A stretch of DNA of 64,000 bases from Temnothorax longispinosus (taxonomy: Eukaryota; Arthropoda; Insecta; Hymenoptera; Formicidae): the NCBI RefSeq assembly GCF_030848805.1, contig NC_092359.1, positions 8,812,623-8,876,622 on the forward strand, given 5' to 3'. A model generated the notes under the pieces. That model ran no database searches and had not been told where the DNA came from. It worked only from the letters and a program-made list of their open reading frames with translations. The position numbers and the translations under genes were made by a program. Numbering within the stretch: the stretch's first letter is position 1; every line of letters starts with the position of its first letter. This document shows, in pieces, positions 31,796 to 47,411 of this stretch.

Positions 31796-34700
31796 CTGAA
31801 ACATCGCACATGGTTTCGTTACAGAAGTTCGTTCTCACGCGCAACGCGCGGCGCGGAGTCCGCACCGACGCGCGACGCGACGCTGCATCGCCAAGGACTC
31901 CGGCACACACTTCGCCCGTTCTTTATCTCGAAAAATCCGACAAGGGGGAGGGTAGGGGGAGGAGGAGACGGAACAGGTTTCGCGCCGCGCACGATATTTA
32001 CGACGGAGTTGCAGCGCAGTCGGTGCATCGAGATTTCGGTGCGCGAAATTTTTGGCGAGACGTGCAGCCTCGGCGACGCGGGAGATTATTACTCGAGGTA
32101 AAAAACGAGAGAAAGAGACGAAGAACGCGCTTTATCGACCGGCTGTAACGGAAAGGATTAAAAATACTTGTTTACTTAATAAATATATGGTTTCGGAGAC
32201 ATTTTTCACTTTTTCATTAACGCGTTTATATAGACTATATTATTTAACAAGCTCATAACAAAGTCGTAACTTCTCATAAAAAAAAACGTTGTTAATTAAT
32301 TAAATTTAAATTGTACGTTGAGAATTAGCTACGCATGAATTCAGTAAACTGAAATAAAATACTCGATTAAATTCTCAATAATTCGACATCGTGAGCGTAA
32401 TTTATATTCGTAAGGAGTAATCAAATTTTCCTTAAATAATCATGTTGATGAAAATCATCGAACCAGAAGAGCGCCTTTATTTCCTACATAATTTTCTATA
32501 TAATGCGTACAATAGCCGCTACAATATGGAATATCGTCGCCTCGGAGATACTCCAGGCTCCTCCACCTAATTGCGACAATTAATACTCTGCCAACCGCGC
32601 AAGTTACGCATTGACTAACTTACGCGCTGGGCATCGTATAATTTTCTGTATCCTCAAAGGTTTCCTTTCTTTCTTTTTCTTTAAAAATTTCTTGTAGTAC
32701 GGCTTCTTCAAACTAATTAAAGGTCACAGAAGAATGGCGTAGTACCTACAAAACAGGTAGGTCTATCCATTTAGTCAGTGATAAATCACGAGACAGATAG
32801 ATCTACTCAAACAGTCGGCAAACTGTTAAGCAGATTACCGTGGAAAATGCATTTTGTGGAAATATTTCTCGACAAAGAGAGAAAAAAAAGTCACGTTTAC
32901 ACACCACGAGCGTGAGTACGCACACACACACACACGCACACGAGCGCAGCTCGCACGCATTTGCATTCGACGACTGTTTACCAGTCGAAGAAAGGCTTCC
33001 TCCAGCGGCGCTTTAAATAAAGGTCGTTCTCCCCTCCATCTTTTCCCCTCCAGCGCTTCAATCAGCTGACTGGCGCACTCCCCTCCCTCCGCCGCCCAGC
33101 TGTTGTATAAATATACATCGTTACAACGTTGAGTTAGGTTAGGCTGATGCTAGGCTAGACGATGCACCGGCGGCGGCGGCGGCGGCGCAGCTATTATCAT
33201 ACAGCCAGCATTGTTGTTATCATATGCACGAGTCCGCGAGACGAAGCGAGATTAACGTCGCCGCGATTACGTTAATTAATCCTCGAGCGAGATGATTTTT
33301 CACCTTTCGTATCTTTCTCTAGAAATCCAAGCTTTAGCCATGCGTGACGTTTCGCTGATATCTGTACTGATACGGCGAGTGTTTTTATGTCAAGCATACG
33401 CCTATGTGTGGAATTATCTCTGTTTCTCTCTCTCTCTCTCTCTCTTTTCCTGTCCTTTAAAGAGCGTCATTTCAGAAAGCACGGAGTGCGTCGTTCAGCG
33501 ATAAACGGATTCTCAGTTCGAATGGAATGCTGAAATGGCATTTACTACCGTTATTAACTCGTTAGTCCTTAAATATAGCCGTGTACGCCGCGGTGCGAGC
33601 CGTCTCAATGCATTTTCTGCCGCTATTCACGCGGGCGGAATGCGTTTCCAAACGCGAAAGAATCCGTGCTCGACGAATTAATCCTGATTCTATTGAAAAC
33701 GGAATTTTCATACTGCATGGGGAAAAAAAGTGTACGACCGGTATCCTCCGCCGATGCGAGGAACGTATTCCGTTTACGTAACACACCGAAATTCGTAGAC
33801 GCGGGTCAACCTCTGTTTTTAAAATTTACACGCGCGACGACGCTTACCTAATCGATTATCTTCCGGCGGAATGTATTATTCACTGCAACGATAGAGAAAA
33901 ATTCTAATGCATATACCCCACTTCCTATTCCGCGTACTATCATGTCACAACCGGAATAAACCCGGGAGTCCCCGGACAGGGAAAATTCACCGTGTGGTCT
34001 GGTATACACAATAGCCTTCATTCCGTGCTATACGAGTCGTCACGCGATCGTTATCGGCGACCGACGTATTGATTCAAGTTGGCCCCCCTCGTTCTTATCG
34101 GCTTGTAACGGTCTTATTGGAGTCTTCGCAAAGCATCCAGGATTTCTAGGGTCGCGTTGATCGATCCGTTGAATGATGGCGAAAGTAACGTACATAAATA
34201 ATTCCGCGTTCTTTATTCTCGTTAATCTAATGGATGAAAAGGCGGATGAAGAAAGCACTTAGTATTGAGTGGCATATCGCTAAGGCGAAAGAAAGAAAGC
34301 AAGATAATCCGATTTAAATATTTCAGAGATATTTCTAAACGCGCGGCGTGCGTCTACGTTTTCCGCGTATCCTTTCTTTATTGGCTTCCTCTTACTTTTA
34401 TGAGCCACGCTCTAAGAGGATCATCGTAAAATGGCTCTTTTATATTTAATCCTAGACATTTAGGATATGTGGATATATTTAACACACAGTTAAAAAAGGA
34501 ATTAGTTTATATATATATATACCTATACAGTTTTAAATCGTGTTCTTTCTCACTTTCTCATCTACATTATCTTTTTAAAATCCATTTTCAAAAATAATGT
34601 ACTACAATTTTTCATCGTTTTTCTTTAAAATTCGATTTCTTATAGAATGAAATAAGTCCATTTATATACAAAAATGTATAGGAGGTGCGTTACATAGATT

Positions 34701-37700
34701 TTAAATTGTTACTACTTATAAAATATTATTCATAACATTGTTATAAATGTACCACCTTTACAGTTTACAAATATCAATAATGTAGTTGTTCATTAAACAG
34801 GTATTCATTTATAATTATTTAACTCCGGAAAAACTCAATTAAGCAACGTACCAGATATTTATGCATGCCGCATTGTAGTAAGCAGTTATCGCGGTGATAT
34901 TTCAATATCCATATATAGAATTTGCGCGATTATTTTGCATCACAAGCAGTTAACAGAAAGGAACTCTTACAATGGCTCTTACTGCGCTTTCAGATTTGTG
35001 AATGGTGATGTCGTGCGAAGCCTCTCTCGTTTGTAATTGACAAAAGAAGCCGCGTAGAAGCCCTTTGTCGCCGGAAATTATCCTCCGAATAACTGTGACA
35101 GGAAAGCGCGGCCTTTCAATATCTTCTACTATTGCTATTATTACTACTCCCCTTTGCTTGTGTGTGTTGGTAACTAAAAGCGAAAAGTCGCAGACTCTAA
35201 TTAACGAAAATTCCGAGTTTCGCGCGTACAATCATTAGAGTATCTTTAACTATCTCAATTAAGTTTCAAAATTAGTACTTCAATGACTACTATTTTCGCT
35301 GAAAATTTGTACTTTATTTTCCAACACAATTTGCGATATATTATTTGCATTGTTATACTTTACATTGGGAAAATTTCTTGCCTTGATGGAGAGTATAAAT
35401 AAATGCTTTTTCTACGTGTTATCTTTTCTCTTAAAATTAGAAATAAGATCTGTCAATGTGACAGAAGTATGACTTTTTGCCTATTGATGAACACGTTCCG
35501 AATTCTAAAAACAGAAATGTCACACTTGACGCTTGTCGAAGTAATATCGATTCTCATGATATTATCAAATTTTCCTGTCGTCCAATTTCCAATTAAAGTT
35601 GCTTCAGCTTTAATAATAAAGCCGCAGTTTAATCACAATGATTCTATTTTTAAACACAATAGACGCATTAATTAAATAAAATTGAGAATTCGGGGTGCGA
35701 TCTTGAGCATTTTTGAAGTTTATTATATACGAACGACATCTAAACTTTTTAACGGCGTAAAGAAAGAAAGAGTGATGTACAATTAAATCAAATACTTTAG
35801 TTCCCGCGAATGTTCCTTTCAATGCAGAACTTGGACAATTTTCGATAACTTCCGAACTCTTATATAGTGGTGCGCGCGGTGCTGAGATAGGTATCAGAAT
35901 CCGCGGTCGAAATTATCACCTACATCCGAGGAACGTATAATTAGACGCGTCTCCCGGGCGCGCCGAATAACATGGTATAACCGAGCTCGCGCAATTACTG
36001 CTGTGGCTCGTTTATCAATCTCTTCAAAAGAGTTTCTTTCCTGTGTACATCACGCAAAATTCGCGCAAGTGGGAATGCTTATAACATAAGCATATCAATA
36101 TTTTTCATTGTTCCTTCACGAGCGTATATTCAACTTTTTTTTACAAAATATCAATGTCACTCGTGATAGCCGAAGAAATTTATTGTCAGAGAAATCCTTC
36201 TCCATGACAACAAATTAGTAAAAATTAATCAACCTATTATAACAAAAGTGTGCGCAGTATTTTCCACTCATTCATTTCTTTTAAATAATGCTTTTCTATA
36301 TTAGCTAATTAGATATCGGTTCTGAATTTATAAAGAGAAAATTTAAATCTCACTAACGTCACTGGATAACATCGTTCAGTTCTAATTATCGGAGTTAAAT
36401 TAACGTGATTTAAAGCAATACGTGCAACGAAAATAAAATATCGATACGCGGACAATACCGAGGCATTGTAAAGGAGATCTCCATTCGACGATTCGACATC
36501 GTCGTCATCCGCACGGCGTTCGGAATATCCGGGCGACGCCACCCCGGTTTTCAGCTAGGCGGGCACACTTCGAGATGCTCGTAAATTGGCGAGGAAGAGA
36601 AGGGCGAGGAACGAGGGCGAGAGAAGGGTGGGCGAGAGGGGAGGTGGACGCCTTAAGGCAAGGGAACGCGGGGGCGGCGAACCGAGAGCAAAAGGAAGAC
36701 ACGGACGCGACCATCGATTTCTCGACCGGTATTACGCTCCTTTCCTTCGGCCGGGAAAAGCTCGGGTGCCAGCCTGGAACACGGTCGTTGTCGTGGTAGA
36801 GAAAAGAGCCCGGTGACGAGGAAGAAACGCGCCGTTTGTTCGCGAAATGCGACGCCCTCCTGCGCCGACAATGCGCGTCCGACTTCAACTTATTGCGTTT
36901 ATTCTTGCGCTTCCTCTCCGCTTTTCGAGCTTCGAATATCTCGACCTTATTAATCCATGAATATCTCGCGTCTCGACTTCAATCAGAGATATAGCGGGTT
37001 AAATCAGTTTATTCGGAAGGAACGTTACTCCGGAACTCTAATTTTTCAGAAAGCATTCGGAAAAAAAATGCACTCGGTATCATTAATAATACGAGAATAC
37101 AAAGTTCTCACTGCCTGACTGCTAATGTGCAGCTTAATGACGTATTCGCATGTTCATCCTTATTAATAATGTAATGCACGATGTGGTATCTGTGTCTAAT
37201 GTTTTTCTATTTTACCGCAGAGATAGAAAAATGTGCGTGAGATTACGCGATAACCACACACGTTCTTCGAAGCAAAGCCAAGTATGATTACTAATACCTG
37301 TTTCCCGTAACAGACTGTACGCTGCAAAACTTTGGCTTAACATATTTTTACGTAAACTCATTTCTGCATTCTGCGACAACGCCGCAGAGAAGATATACAT
37401 AATTACGAGCGTTGCATCGATGTCACTGTGCCGCATCAGATAATACTTCCATATACGTTAATTATATCCGATTCCATTCCCCCGTGCTCGGAAGAAAAAC
37501 ATTACCAGCCACACGCGGACCTTGCAACATGAATGTTTCATCCTGAAGCGAACGTATCATCGTTATGTCGTAACAGTAATTAGTGAATTTAAATAGAACG
37601 CCAATTTTACAACAAGTCCATCGCTATCCCAGTTAATTGCCGTAATGAAACCAGATGTACGTGAATATAATAATATTTGACGAACCGGAATTTTCGTTTC

Positions 37701-38000
37701 GAAAAGCTCGCAAGGGAGATGGACGTGAAACAATAAAGGGACGAGACGCAATAAAACTCTAATACACAAAATTGCAGGTTGATGTGGATAAACGTAATAG
37801 AGATGCAATCCTAATAACTTCGACAGGATAACGTTGTATAATTAAAACGTTATAATATACAAGAAGATCGAAATGTGAGCGGCGAAATTTTAAATTTGAC
37901 GAAGGCACGTTTATCGAAATAGCTCGACAAATTCGGTAAACAGATTCGGGAAGATGTGACAATGTCCTCGACACGTCCGAGCGACGTGCGACGACGAGCC
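31796..38000. other. Upstream/5' intronic region, no gene recognised
   Basis: This region begins directly with the splice acceptor that precedes the start-codon exon, so for the BAZ2B transcript it is intronic. It is mostly AT-rich, with GC-rich patches near 31.8-32.1 and 36.5-36.9 kb. The reading frames here are short and resemble no known protein. No transposon ends were identified. Confidence 0.6.
33168..33187. repeat. (CGG)n microsatellite
   Basis: About six GGC units upstream of the first coding exon. No context suggests coding use. Confidence 0.85.
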
Positions 38001-39300
38001 GAGACGCAGAACGTGAAGCACGCGAGCCTCGACAGCGTCACGAAGAGTGGCTCGTTCGCTCGCTCTGCGGCCAAGCTTAGTTTCCCATTCAATGAATCCT
38101 TACATGGAACACGTCGCCGAGGACGGCGGACATTACGCGCGTTCCCCGCCTTCTCCCCCGTCTCCGTCCGTGCCGTAGCAGATGGCACTCCTATCTGCGT
38201 CAATTACAGGCGGACTCTTCTCTCGTCGGGGCGTTTCGAGGAAAGAGATACGTGGCGCAACGAGGACCTCGGATCTTGATGGTTTCGCAGAGAGCGAACC
38301 GACATTACGGGCGGCCGCGTTGGTGTGCGGGCGGCAGGGATCGCAGGAGTGAGCAGAGAGGAGAGGAGAGGAGAGAGGAAAGGAGAGAGGAGAGAGAGAG
38401 AGAGAGAAAGAGACAGATCGTCGCAAGAGATGGTGGAGGTGGAGGAGCAGCACAGCAATCAATACAGAGCCAGCAGAGCAAAACCATCCCTCGACTATTC
38501 CGTGTGTCGCTCTCGCTCTCTCGCTCTCAGCTTCTCTCTCTCTTTTTCGAACGACCGCCGATATTTCTCTCCCTTTCTCTCTCTCTCTATTGGGCACACC
38601 AGTCTCTCTCTCTCTCTCTCTCTCTCCCTTCTTCGGTCTATCTCTCTCGAACTGGCGCGAATACAACGGTTGCATGAACGCGCTACAGCGCCGTTAACGG
38701 GGACTTCCCCACGCGTTCACCGAATACACGCGCAGATGCACATGCACATCCGTGGCGCACCAATACGAGGAGCGCGCGCGTACGCAACCAACGGGGCGAC
38801 CGGGCGTCATGCTAGCGTACATACGTCGCATCGGCTGCAATTATAGCGGCGATGCTCGTAGCGCGTAGCACGAGAAACGAGAAACGTACGTGGCGTGCGA
38901 GAGCGAGCGAGCGAGCGAGCGAGATTGCACGAACGCGAGTAGGTGTTCCTCCCGACCGAGAGCGCGCATACTTTTTCCGCGAACTCGGCTATGCCGTGGG
39001 GAAAACGCGGAGATACGCGGAAGCTGTAATAAGCGAATTATGTGGGAGTACTCGCGACGGCGATCGATACGAAGAAATGCGCCGGGCCGAGCGCCCGTAA
39101 TCCCTTTCGAGAATGCCGCGCGACGCCCACGGTGGAAATCGCCGCCGCCGCCGCTGCCTCCGTTCGCGGCGAATCGAATTCAAATCGATTGCGGAATGAA
39201 GTCATATTAACGCTCAAACAGCACTTTATTCAGGGAATAAATGCGGACCTGATCGGACTGTAGCGCGAGCACCTCGGATAAACTCAACGAAATGCTCGAC
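38000..39300. other. CpG-rich island with GA/CT tracts, possible regulatory region
   Basis: A GC- and CpG-rich segment holds purine-rich GAGAGG tracts (about 38350-38410), CT tracts (38560-38640) and a GAGC-type repeat near 38905-38922. It could contain a non-coding first exon or promoter of BAZ2B, but no TSS motif can be fixed from sequence alone. No convincing ORF. Confidence 0.35.
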
Positions 39301-42300
39301 ATATCGCAAATAATCGTTAAAAATTTTATTCGATAATAAAATCGCTGATAGAGATGTTTAATGAAGCATAATGACCTAATATCGTGTATAGTAATCCGTA
39401 TAAAAAAAAAAACAATGTCTTAAAACTTTCAATTTGGTTTGTAAACTTAGAGTACGAAGAGTGCTTAATAAAAAACCACAAAATGGAATTTGTATTATCT
39501 CTTTCTGTTCTACTGTCTCTCTCTGTTTCTTTGTCGTGACACGTGTTTGATGCATTTTATATAGTGTTCTATAGTCGTATCGGAAGTTCAAAGAAGCGCT
39601 ATTTTATGAGAAGTTTAAAAAAAAAGTTGGATATGACACATGGTATATACATATGTGTATATATCAAGTTCCTACATAGCACTTGCGGTGTAAAAATAGA
39701 AAACCCGATAGTGAAATATTAATGTGACCCGTATTCTCTCTGCGTCTACCGTTCGTTACGCGGAGGAAAAAGATCAACGATCGGACAACGAAACGCTCGT
39801 GCGTGTGTACGCTTATGAAAATCGCCGCAGGCCATTTCGACTTTCTACCGTTTCTCGACGGTGGAAGAAGACGCGATTAATGAGCCGCGAGAGCGCCACG
39901 ATTAATATGATCATAATTGTCGAACGTAAATTACGGGACGGAGGAAGCGAGAGCGCGCGAGGCAATAAAACCCGCGATATTAAATTCGCAATTTGGAGGA
40001 CATTACATATGCACGATACGTGCGTACGGGCATCGCTTAACGATCATTTCGCCAGCACTCTCGTTACAGCGCGCGGCATTCGTTCGCCGTGCACACGCGC
40101 GCGCGCGCACACATGTACGAAGAACACTCATATACTCACGATTAATTACGAAGCCTCAACTCATAGTAGAAGCCGGCTCCGCGAGACTCCATCGCACCTG
40201 AAACACAGAAACACATTGCGTCGTTAATAACAACGCCGAACGGCCTGGGATGTTCTTATATCAGCCGGTCGAACGGGGATTATTAAGATGCGAACACACA
40301 CGCGCGATCCCCCTGCAGCGAATATCCCATCGACGCACGTTTTCACGAATCGCGAACGATCGCTTCGTTATTGCGCATCCAAGCATAAACGTGTTCCGAT
40401 CGAACCGACGATGATAAAACAAACTTCCTCGTTTCTGCGGGGAGTTACTCCAGTTTCTAAAAACTCACGCGTAATCCATGTTTGTGGATTGACTTTGTCG
40501 AGGTGCTACCGCAACGATTTCAAACGCGTTTGCAACTTTAGGAAATATTGGCAATTAGAAAAAACCTCTCTTTAGAGCTCATGTAATAATGCAGTTAACG
40601 AATAATGCGAATTATCAAATTAATGCTTACAGAAAATATACAGATTTAGTACCTAGTTAAAGATACATTTTATTAGTTCTGGAAATCTTTGTTTGTTCAT
40701 TGATAAAAAAGCGATATTCAAACCATTCAAAGAATTAATTAAAAACTGCTACTATATTGAGAAGAAAGTAATTTCTCATAAAAACTTCATCAAACGTGTT
40801 AAAAATACTTGCTACGTCTAAAAATAGTCCAATATTATATTAATACTCTGAAAATATCGTCTCGAAAACATCGTTTTCTATTTTTACTCATAGATAGTAA
40901 AATAATAGTGTTTGCTAGTGATGAAATATATAAATGAAAACACTCCTCTCTCCATATCTTCATAACGACAGTCATAATTCAGAGTAGTTCGAAATTGAGA
41001 CTAATCCCGAATCATTCATCATCATTACACGTATACGTATCGTAACAGTTAACTGGCCGAAAGGTTCGTTGGGGGAGATAAGTGGCTGCATCTGGTATTC
41101 GTAACTACGCGTGCGCCTAGTCGATGCACGAAAGCGCATCGTGCATATAAACCGTGGAATCACATCCGTATCGGTATTCGCCCCCGCGCCCTCCCCCTCC
41201 TCCCTCCCCCTGACCAGCCACTCCATTTCTCTCTCTCTCTCGCTCTCTCGACTTTTGTCTATCGGCGCAACAAAGTGATACCACAAACAAGTAAATAGAC
41301 TGCCGGCTGGAATTGACCAAAGTAATATTTGCCATCGATCGCGTTTGCCGCGGGAAAGGAAACACATGAATGTAGGCAAAGCGTTTACATTGGCGTACGC
41401 TAATGCATGAATGCCGAGTCAATGTTAACGTTGCCTGCCTCGCCGTTGCGAAGTCGCTATCCGGTCGCGCGTCCATATTCCGTGTTTCGACAGAAATTAT
41501 GATCGATACGCGATATATGATGGATATCGCAAACGTGTGTATCTAACCGAGACAATCGTATATATGGCGGCGTTCTCCGGCGCGAAGAGGCGACACAAGC
41601 TATACCTCCCTTTAAACGCCCATGCACTTCAGATTTTTACGAGCCACTTGCGAAACCGACTCGACGTCATCCGCATGTAGTGTATTTCTGTGATTTTGGC
41701 GTAACACGGATTTTTTTTATGGGACAGGACAATTGTCGCTACAAGTAACGCACTGATAGTACATAGATCGTTATTAGCGTTTATTAAATATTAATCTTGT
41801 ACACGAGTGTCAAGATTCTTGTCGGACCATCTAATTTTTTACACATGCAAATCTGTGATTAAGATATTGCGACATGATTAATGATAATAGTTCTTACATA
41901 AATTGTGAAAAGACTAGAAAAACGAGTATAGTAAGACTAAAACATGTACGCTCGCGCGTACGTTTAAGGAAACTTCTTTTAAAAAGATGCGCATGTATTA
42001 ACATTGATATCGCTCAACAAGTCCACCGGAGAAAATAGGTCTCCGTGAAGTATACGGAGTCCACTAACCGCGTTCTGGATACAATCCAAATGTTGCCCCA
42101 TAAACCAAATTACCACTCACAATCAGACCTGGAGACGGCAAGATGATATACTCTCGTGTAACATTGTTATGTGAGTAGGATGATATTCTCTACAAACTCG
42201 AGCAAGAAATACCTCGGAATCTCGCGAACTTCACATTCCCGGCTATATTAATATCCCGCCAAAGTTCTTTTCTCCGTGTTGTTTATCGATGAACACGAGA

Positions 42301-43023
42301 TGCGTACATAATAGTGAAGAATATGTCTGACATTAAAGCAGTGAAGTTATAAAATTTCACACATCTACAATTATGATAATAAAATCTACAATACCAGAAT
42401 CCATGATGCTGGCAAACTATTAACAATCTAAATATTATAGTTGCATGACATACAAACCGAATACATGTTTATCTTCAAACGGGAAGATTAAATAAATCTT
42501 CCTTATAGCAAACAAATATAACCGTGCTATCTTTCCCTCCCGATCGCAGAAAAAGAATCTTTGAGAAAAACCGTGTCATTAGCGGCAAACTCTTGCCGCT
42601 ATCTTATATCGTTCGCGCGCTTCAACTTTCTCGACACGTCCGCGAATAATCAATAATCTGTTGTGCAATTAATTACGTGCGCTCTGACACGACCTTTAGT
42701 TTTTTTCGTCACATGGAAAGCGCGATTTGCTCCCGGTGACGCGGATTAAAGAGTCCGGGATTCAATGGCTTGCCCGACCTCGGCCGATTTTATCTGCCAG
42801 GGCATTAATTCATTAATTAACGAGGAAGGCTCTTATCTGCCGGCGTTGATAACGGCCAAAAAGCCTCGACCTCGAGCGTGAAAAGGCGCGCACTCCCCCC
42901 TCTCCTCCTTTCAGCCCGCGTATGAACGCGGAAAAGCCGCACCGCGACGTTTCAGCGATATCAAGCGCTTCAATTGTATCCATAATTCATGAATAACGTG
43001 ACGTCCGTCATCCAAACGTCAAT

Positions 43024-43042
43024 CGCGCGCGCGCGCGCGCGC
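43024..43042. repeat. (CG)n run
   Basis: Alternating CG of about 19 bp followed by an (AC)-rich stretch. This is Z-DNA-prone simple sequence. Confidence 0.85.
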
Positions 43043-46000
43043 ACATACACACACATATCCAATATCCACATAACGCACATATAACACGCGCGTTCGCGCG
43101 CACGCGGATATTTAAATTAGCGGCATCGTTCGCAATAACAATAACTTTTATTGGCAATACCGCGCGACGCAAAGCGTCAGCATATTAATCTTTTACCGCT
43201 CACTTTTGTGCCTCGTAAAACGGAATTATAAAGTATGAATTGTAAATTATACCGATTTCATTATCGCGTTGTTGCGGTCATAGATCCGACAACGCAATTT
43301 GCCTCATTTTATCTGAAACGGAAAGAGATGTGACGCGATAAGACCGACTGCATCGACAATGATTATAAAAAAAGATATTACACAACTTTCTATCACACAC
43401 TGCTCTGTAATTAAGAACACGCCTTTACGCGCCTCGTCGATGCTCATCAAAGCGGAACACAATTACATCACCCACGTGTCGTATTTGCGAGTGTGTAAGT
43501 GCGGAATAATAATTATCTTCGGCTATCGATCATTTGGAACGGTACATTTTGTTAAATTATAGATCGGCACGCAACGACGAGCGGGAACACGAAATGGCCA
43601 TTTTGCCGCTGTTAACTGTTGATACAGACAGTAGAATACCATCAACCACAACCATTGATTATCGCGGCCATCATCATGGTGCATCTTGCCCACGATTCAT
43701 TTATTCATGTACAGCCAATTGTTATGCCCAAAATGAAAAACCACGAATCTATTCTTGAATATACAAATACATATTGAACGTAAAATGCAATTATTATGAC
43801 CTCAATTAATCAATGCAGAAGCACGAATTTGAATTCTCATATTTCTGATCACGTTTTAAAGGGGATAACGCATGTTATAATATGTAACATATGCGTTAAG
43901 ACGGTAAATATTTCAGTAAATATATATCCAAACACACTTCCGTTATAAATTCTCTTTCCCAAATCATTTTTCAACCACGTCAAGTCCGTTTCAGTTTCGC
44001 GGGTTTTCAAAATTCTTCGTTACGCACGCTAATTACGATGTATGATTGACGTTAACTTCTATACTGATCTACCTTAACGACGGTCAACGGAAAAAACCTC
44101 GGAAAGAGACAGTGCTCGGTGGAGTTCAACGATCCCTTGAGAAAGCGCCTGTAAATTGCGCGAGTTGTAACGAGAGTCAGCGAGACTGACTGTGAGTCAT
44201 CGATATAACTTTACGTACGCACGTATGTGCACCCGTCACTACTACAACTTCATTCACAAACACTGCGTTTTTACGCGCTGACGCACACACGCAAACGCGC
44301 GTGTACGTCGTTGCTATGTAAATATCCATATGAGCGTAAATATAAAATACGTCAGACAACTTTATATCCTTATCGCGAGACTATCCTCGATCATTTGCGA
44401 ATTTTGTGGCGTTACTAAAAAGTAATAACAATGCAACATTACAAGCATATTGGAAAACATTTTTTATGGTAACACTCTCAAATAACTTGTGCTGATATAT
44501 TAATTCTAAAGACGGGCGCAAAATTCTATTCATAACAAAGTAATTATCGCGCAACATTCGGTTTTTATTCGCTTCCTTACACCCTCGATGGGACAATACC
44601 GATATTATATCTCAATACCCCAATCACTTTTTTCTTTTACTAAAGACGCGATGACATTCGTTGTTATACCCCTTTAACCCCATGAGCGCGCGGCCAAATT
44701 TAATTTCGCTCCTGTTCAAAGGTCCCTATCGCGTGGTTAATCAACGTGGCAAACATTTCGCGATACGTATTGCACGACGTGCGCGTACATTGCCATTACC
44801 GGCGTGCACATAAACGGGCGCGACGCACACGCGAGCTCTCGTGCGAGCGGGAGAAGAAAATATACGTAAACCTCTATTTTATACGCCACCCGCGGGCCGC
44901 GCGCGTGTGCGCGTATGCTCGTGTGTGCGGGACACACGTGTACACGCGTCGGCTCGAGTATTATTCACTCGAGAGTATGTACGTACAGACACGTCGATCT
45001 ATATACATATAGATATATATACGTAGACCCGACGTATACACACATATGTTTACATACGACCTTCCCCATGTACGCCGGTATCTGGGTCAGTGTCTTCCCC
45101 GAGAGTGGCAATTTTCGATCCACGATTTGACGTGCGAGCGTGATTTCTTCAGCGCCCCCGCGCATTTGGCATTTTCGTCATCGAGAGATCCCATTGCGCT
45201 GACTTTGATGCATTTTGAAAAAATCTTTCGGCACGGGCCACGACTCACCGCGCCTCTATCCAATTTTCATAGCGACAGATTTAAGCGAGTCGGTGTTCCA
45301 GACGGATTTTATTTAATAAAAATTTCGAGATAGCGATAGCTTACACGCTGCAGGGAAACAATGTTTACATCAAGTTAAGCTTTAAATATGACAAAATAAT
45401 ACGCATCGGGCGAATGAAATAGTTTAGAATCAGCTGACGACGCGATTCAGATTACATGTGTCTCATCAAAGTTGCAAAATAAATATCGATATAAAGAAAT
45501 GGCGATAATTACGTTCTGTAAATGAAATTTTAAAAATAAAAATGATGACTCGTGATAAATTCAACGTCGTGTTATACGCGTGTCCGACACGTCTGGGGTA
45601 TGTAAACATCGAATTATCAGAACAATTAATAATTGGATAATTCGCAATGGCGATAAGAATTAATGCGGGAAAGAATATCGTTGTCCGGCACGATTTTTCC
45701 CGATCCGAGAATAGCAAATTGCCTGATATCAATTACGAGATCCTGCTAATTGCAACTGAAAGTTCCCGCGCAATACCACATACACCAGCCACAATACATT
45801 TTCCACGAAATGCTCCATCCCTTTAATTATGTAACGGCAATGCTCGCCGCTTTTCTCTTTGTCGCATTGGCTGTCATTACCGATGTAGTTAAACAGTCAT
45901 GTTAATGCGCGCAATTTTATTCCACGCGAAACGTCTCTAAATGCAATGTCCAGCGGTGGACCACGTATCTCTTTTCTCGATGCATTAATGTAATAACGGA

Positions 46001-47374
46001 TCATCAGTATTTTCGAGATTTCGTTAAAAAGCTTTTCGTTGTTGGCTAGAGTAGAATTATGCAAAAAGTATTACGAGAATCTTCCCCGTGCTGTATAATA
46101 TTCTACTCCGAATGCTATACAGAGGCGCGATTCGTGTTAGCGGGAATGTTATAATACGGTCCCGTCATTGCTACCGTTATCACTTTATCTCACGTTAATA
46201 CAGAAAAATGCATATCCCTGTAATTACCGCAATATTTAATTTAAATGATAAAATAAGTAATAGCGTAACAAACACGAAGAATAAAACCTCGAAAAAAAAA
46301 TATAGCAAAAATAGCAAATACAATTTAATGTAAATTTCAGAGGAAACAAAATTATCTAAGTTATCACGAACGAATATCTTTCCTGTTTATTAAAAATTAC
46401 ATCTATTACCATGTACTGTGTTTAATTATGAACTTTATTTACTTTTTGCCGGAGCAGCAACTTCCTTTTATTATACGTCTTTGTAAGATTTATAACTGTG
46501 ACTCTGTGCTCTTCCTTTTTCTTGCCAGACACTTTGCACATAAAATTGCAGCACTGCTTGAAAATACAGTGCGCGCGGTAGGAATCGCGCGGAATAATAT
46601 ATGCGTTGCGTATATATAATGTATATCGAGAAACGAAGGACTTAAGTACTCATGATAATTAATGCATGAATTAATTCCGCGAGCAACACCTTCGATACGT
46701 CACGCAGTCGCGACGAACCGACCGGAGAAACAGTTGACGCAATCGCGCAATGGTTACGATTGAGTAATGTGGGTGAAGGCTAATGGCCGACCTCAAAGTT
46801 TTAATCGACAATTTTCGCGAAGCACCGCGACGCAACGCATTTATACCTGTCGCAATATATAATCGATGTACGAGCATTTTCCTCGAGCGAGTTCGTTTCA
46901 CTGAAACGATGATTAACCTGCCCGTAATAAAAAATAATGGACCTGTAAAAACTGTTGCGTTGACCTACGCGAGACATTTTTTCCACTTATAAGAAAAATA
47001 TATCCTACGCGGATCCCAATACGCTTCAACAGGCGGAAAAAGCAATTAATAACGCCCGACAATAAAAGTATAATTAATGATACTAAACGCGTCGTTTTAC
47101 GTTCCATAAATTACATGAATCAAATTATCAATGCAACGATAAAATGCAGCTTTACAATTATCATGATCGCTCTGTTGTTATACGAAAGTGCTTGTTTTGT
47201 CCGGCGCTTCCTCTTTGTCTCTAAAAATGACGATCGTGACTCTGGAATACAGCGTTGCTACCGATAATAAAAAATTATCGTACTTATAAACTGGCGATCG
47301 TAACGTATTACAGTTTAAGCTCAGTCAGTCGTCCAGGTGTAACGAGAGAGGCGGGTTTGAGAAGGGAAATACGC

Positions 47375-47408
<34 letters not shown>
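47375..47408. repeat. (CT)n microsatellite
   Basis: About 17 CT units. Similar shorter runs occur near 33428-33445, 38578-38634 and 59386-59407. Confidence 0.9.

Positions 47409-47411
<3 letters not shown>

Noticed and set aside
39724..40227. 167-codon plus-strand frame
   Set aside because: The Arg/Thr-rich random-like sequence resembles no family and no splice structure was found.
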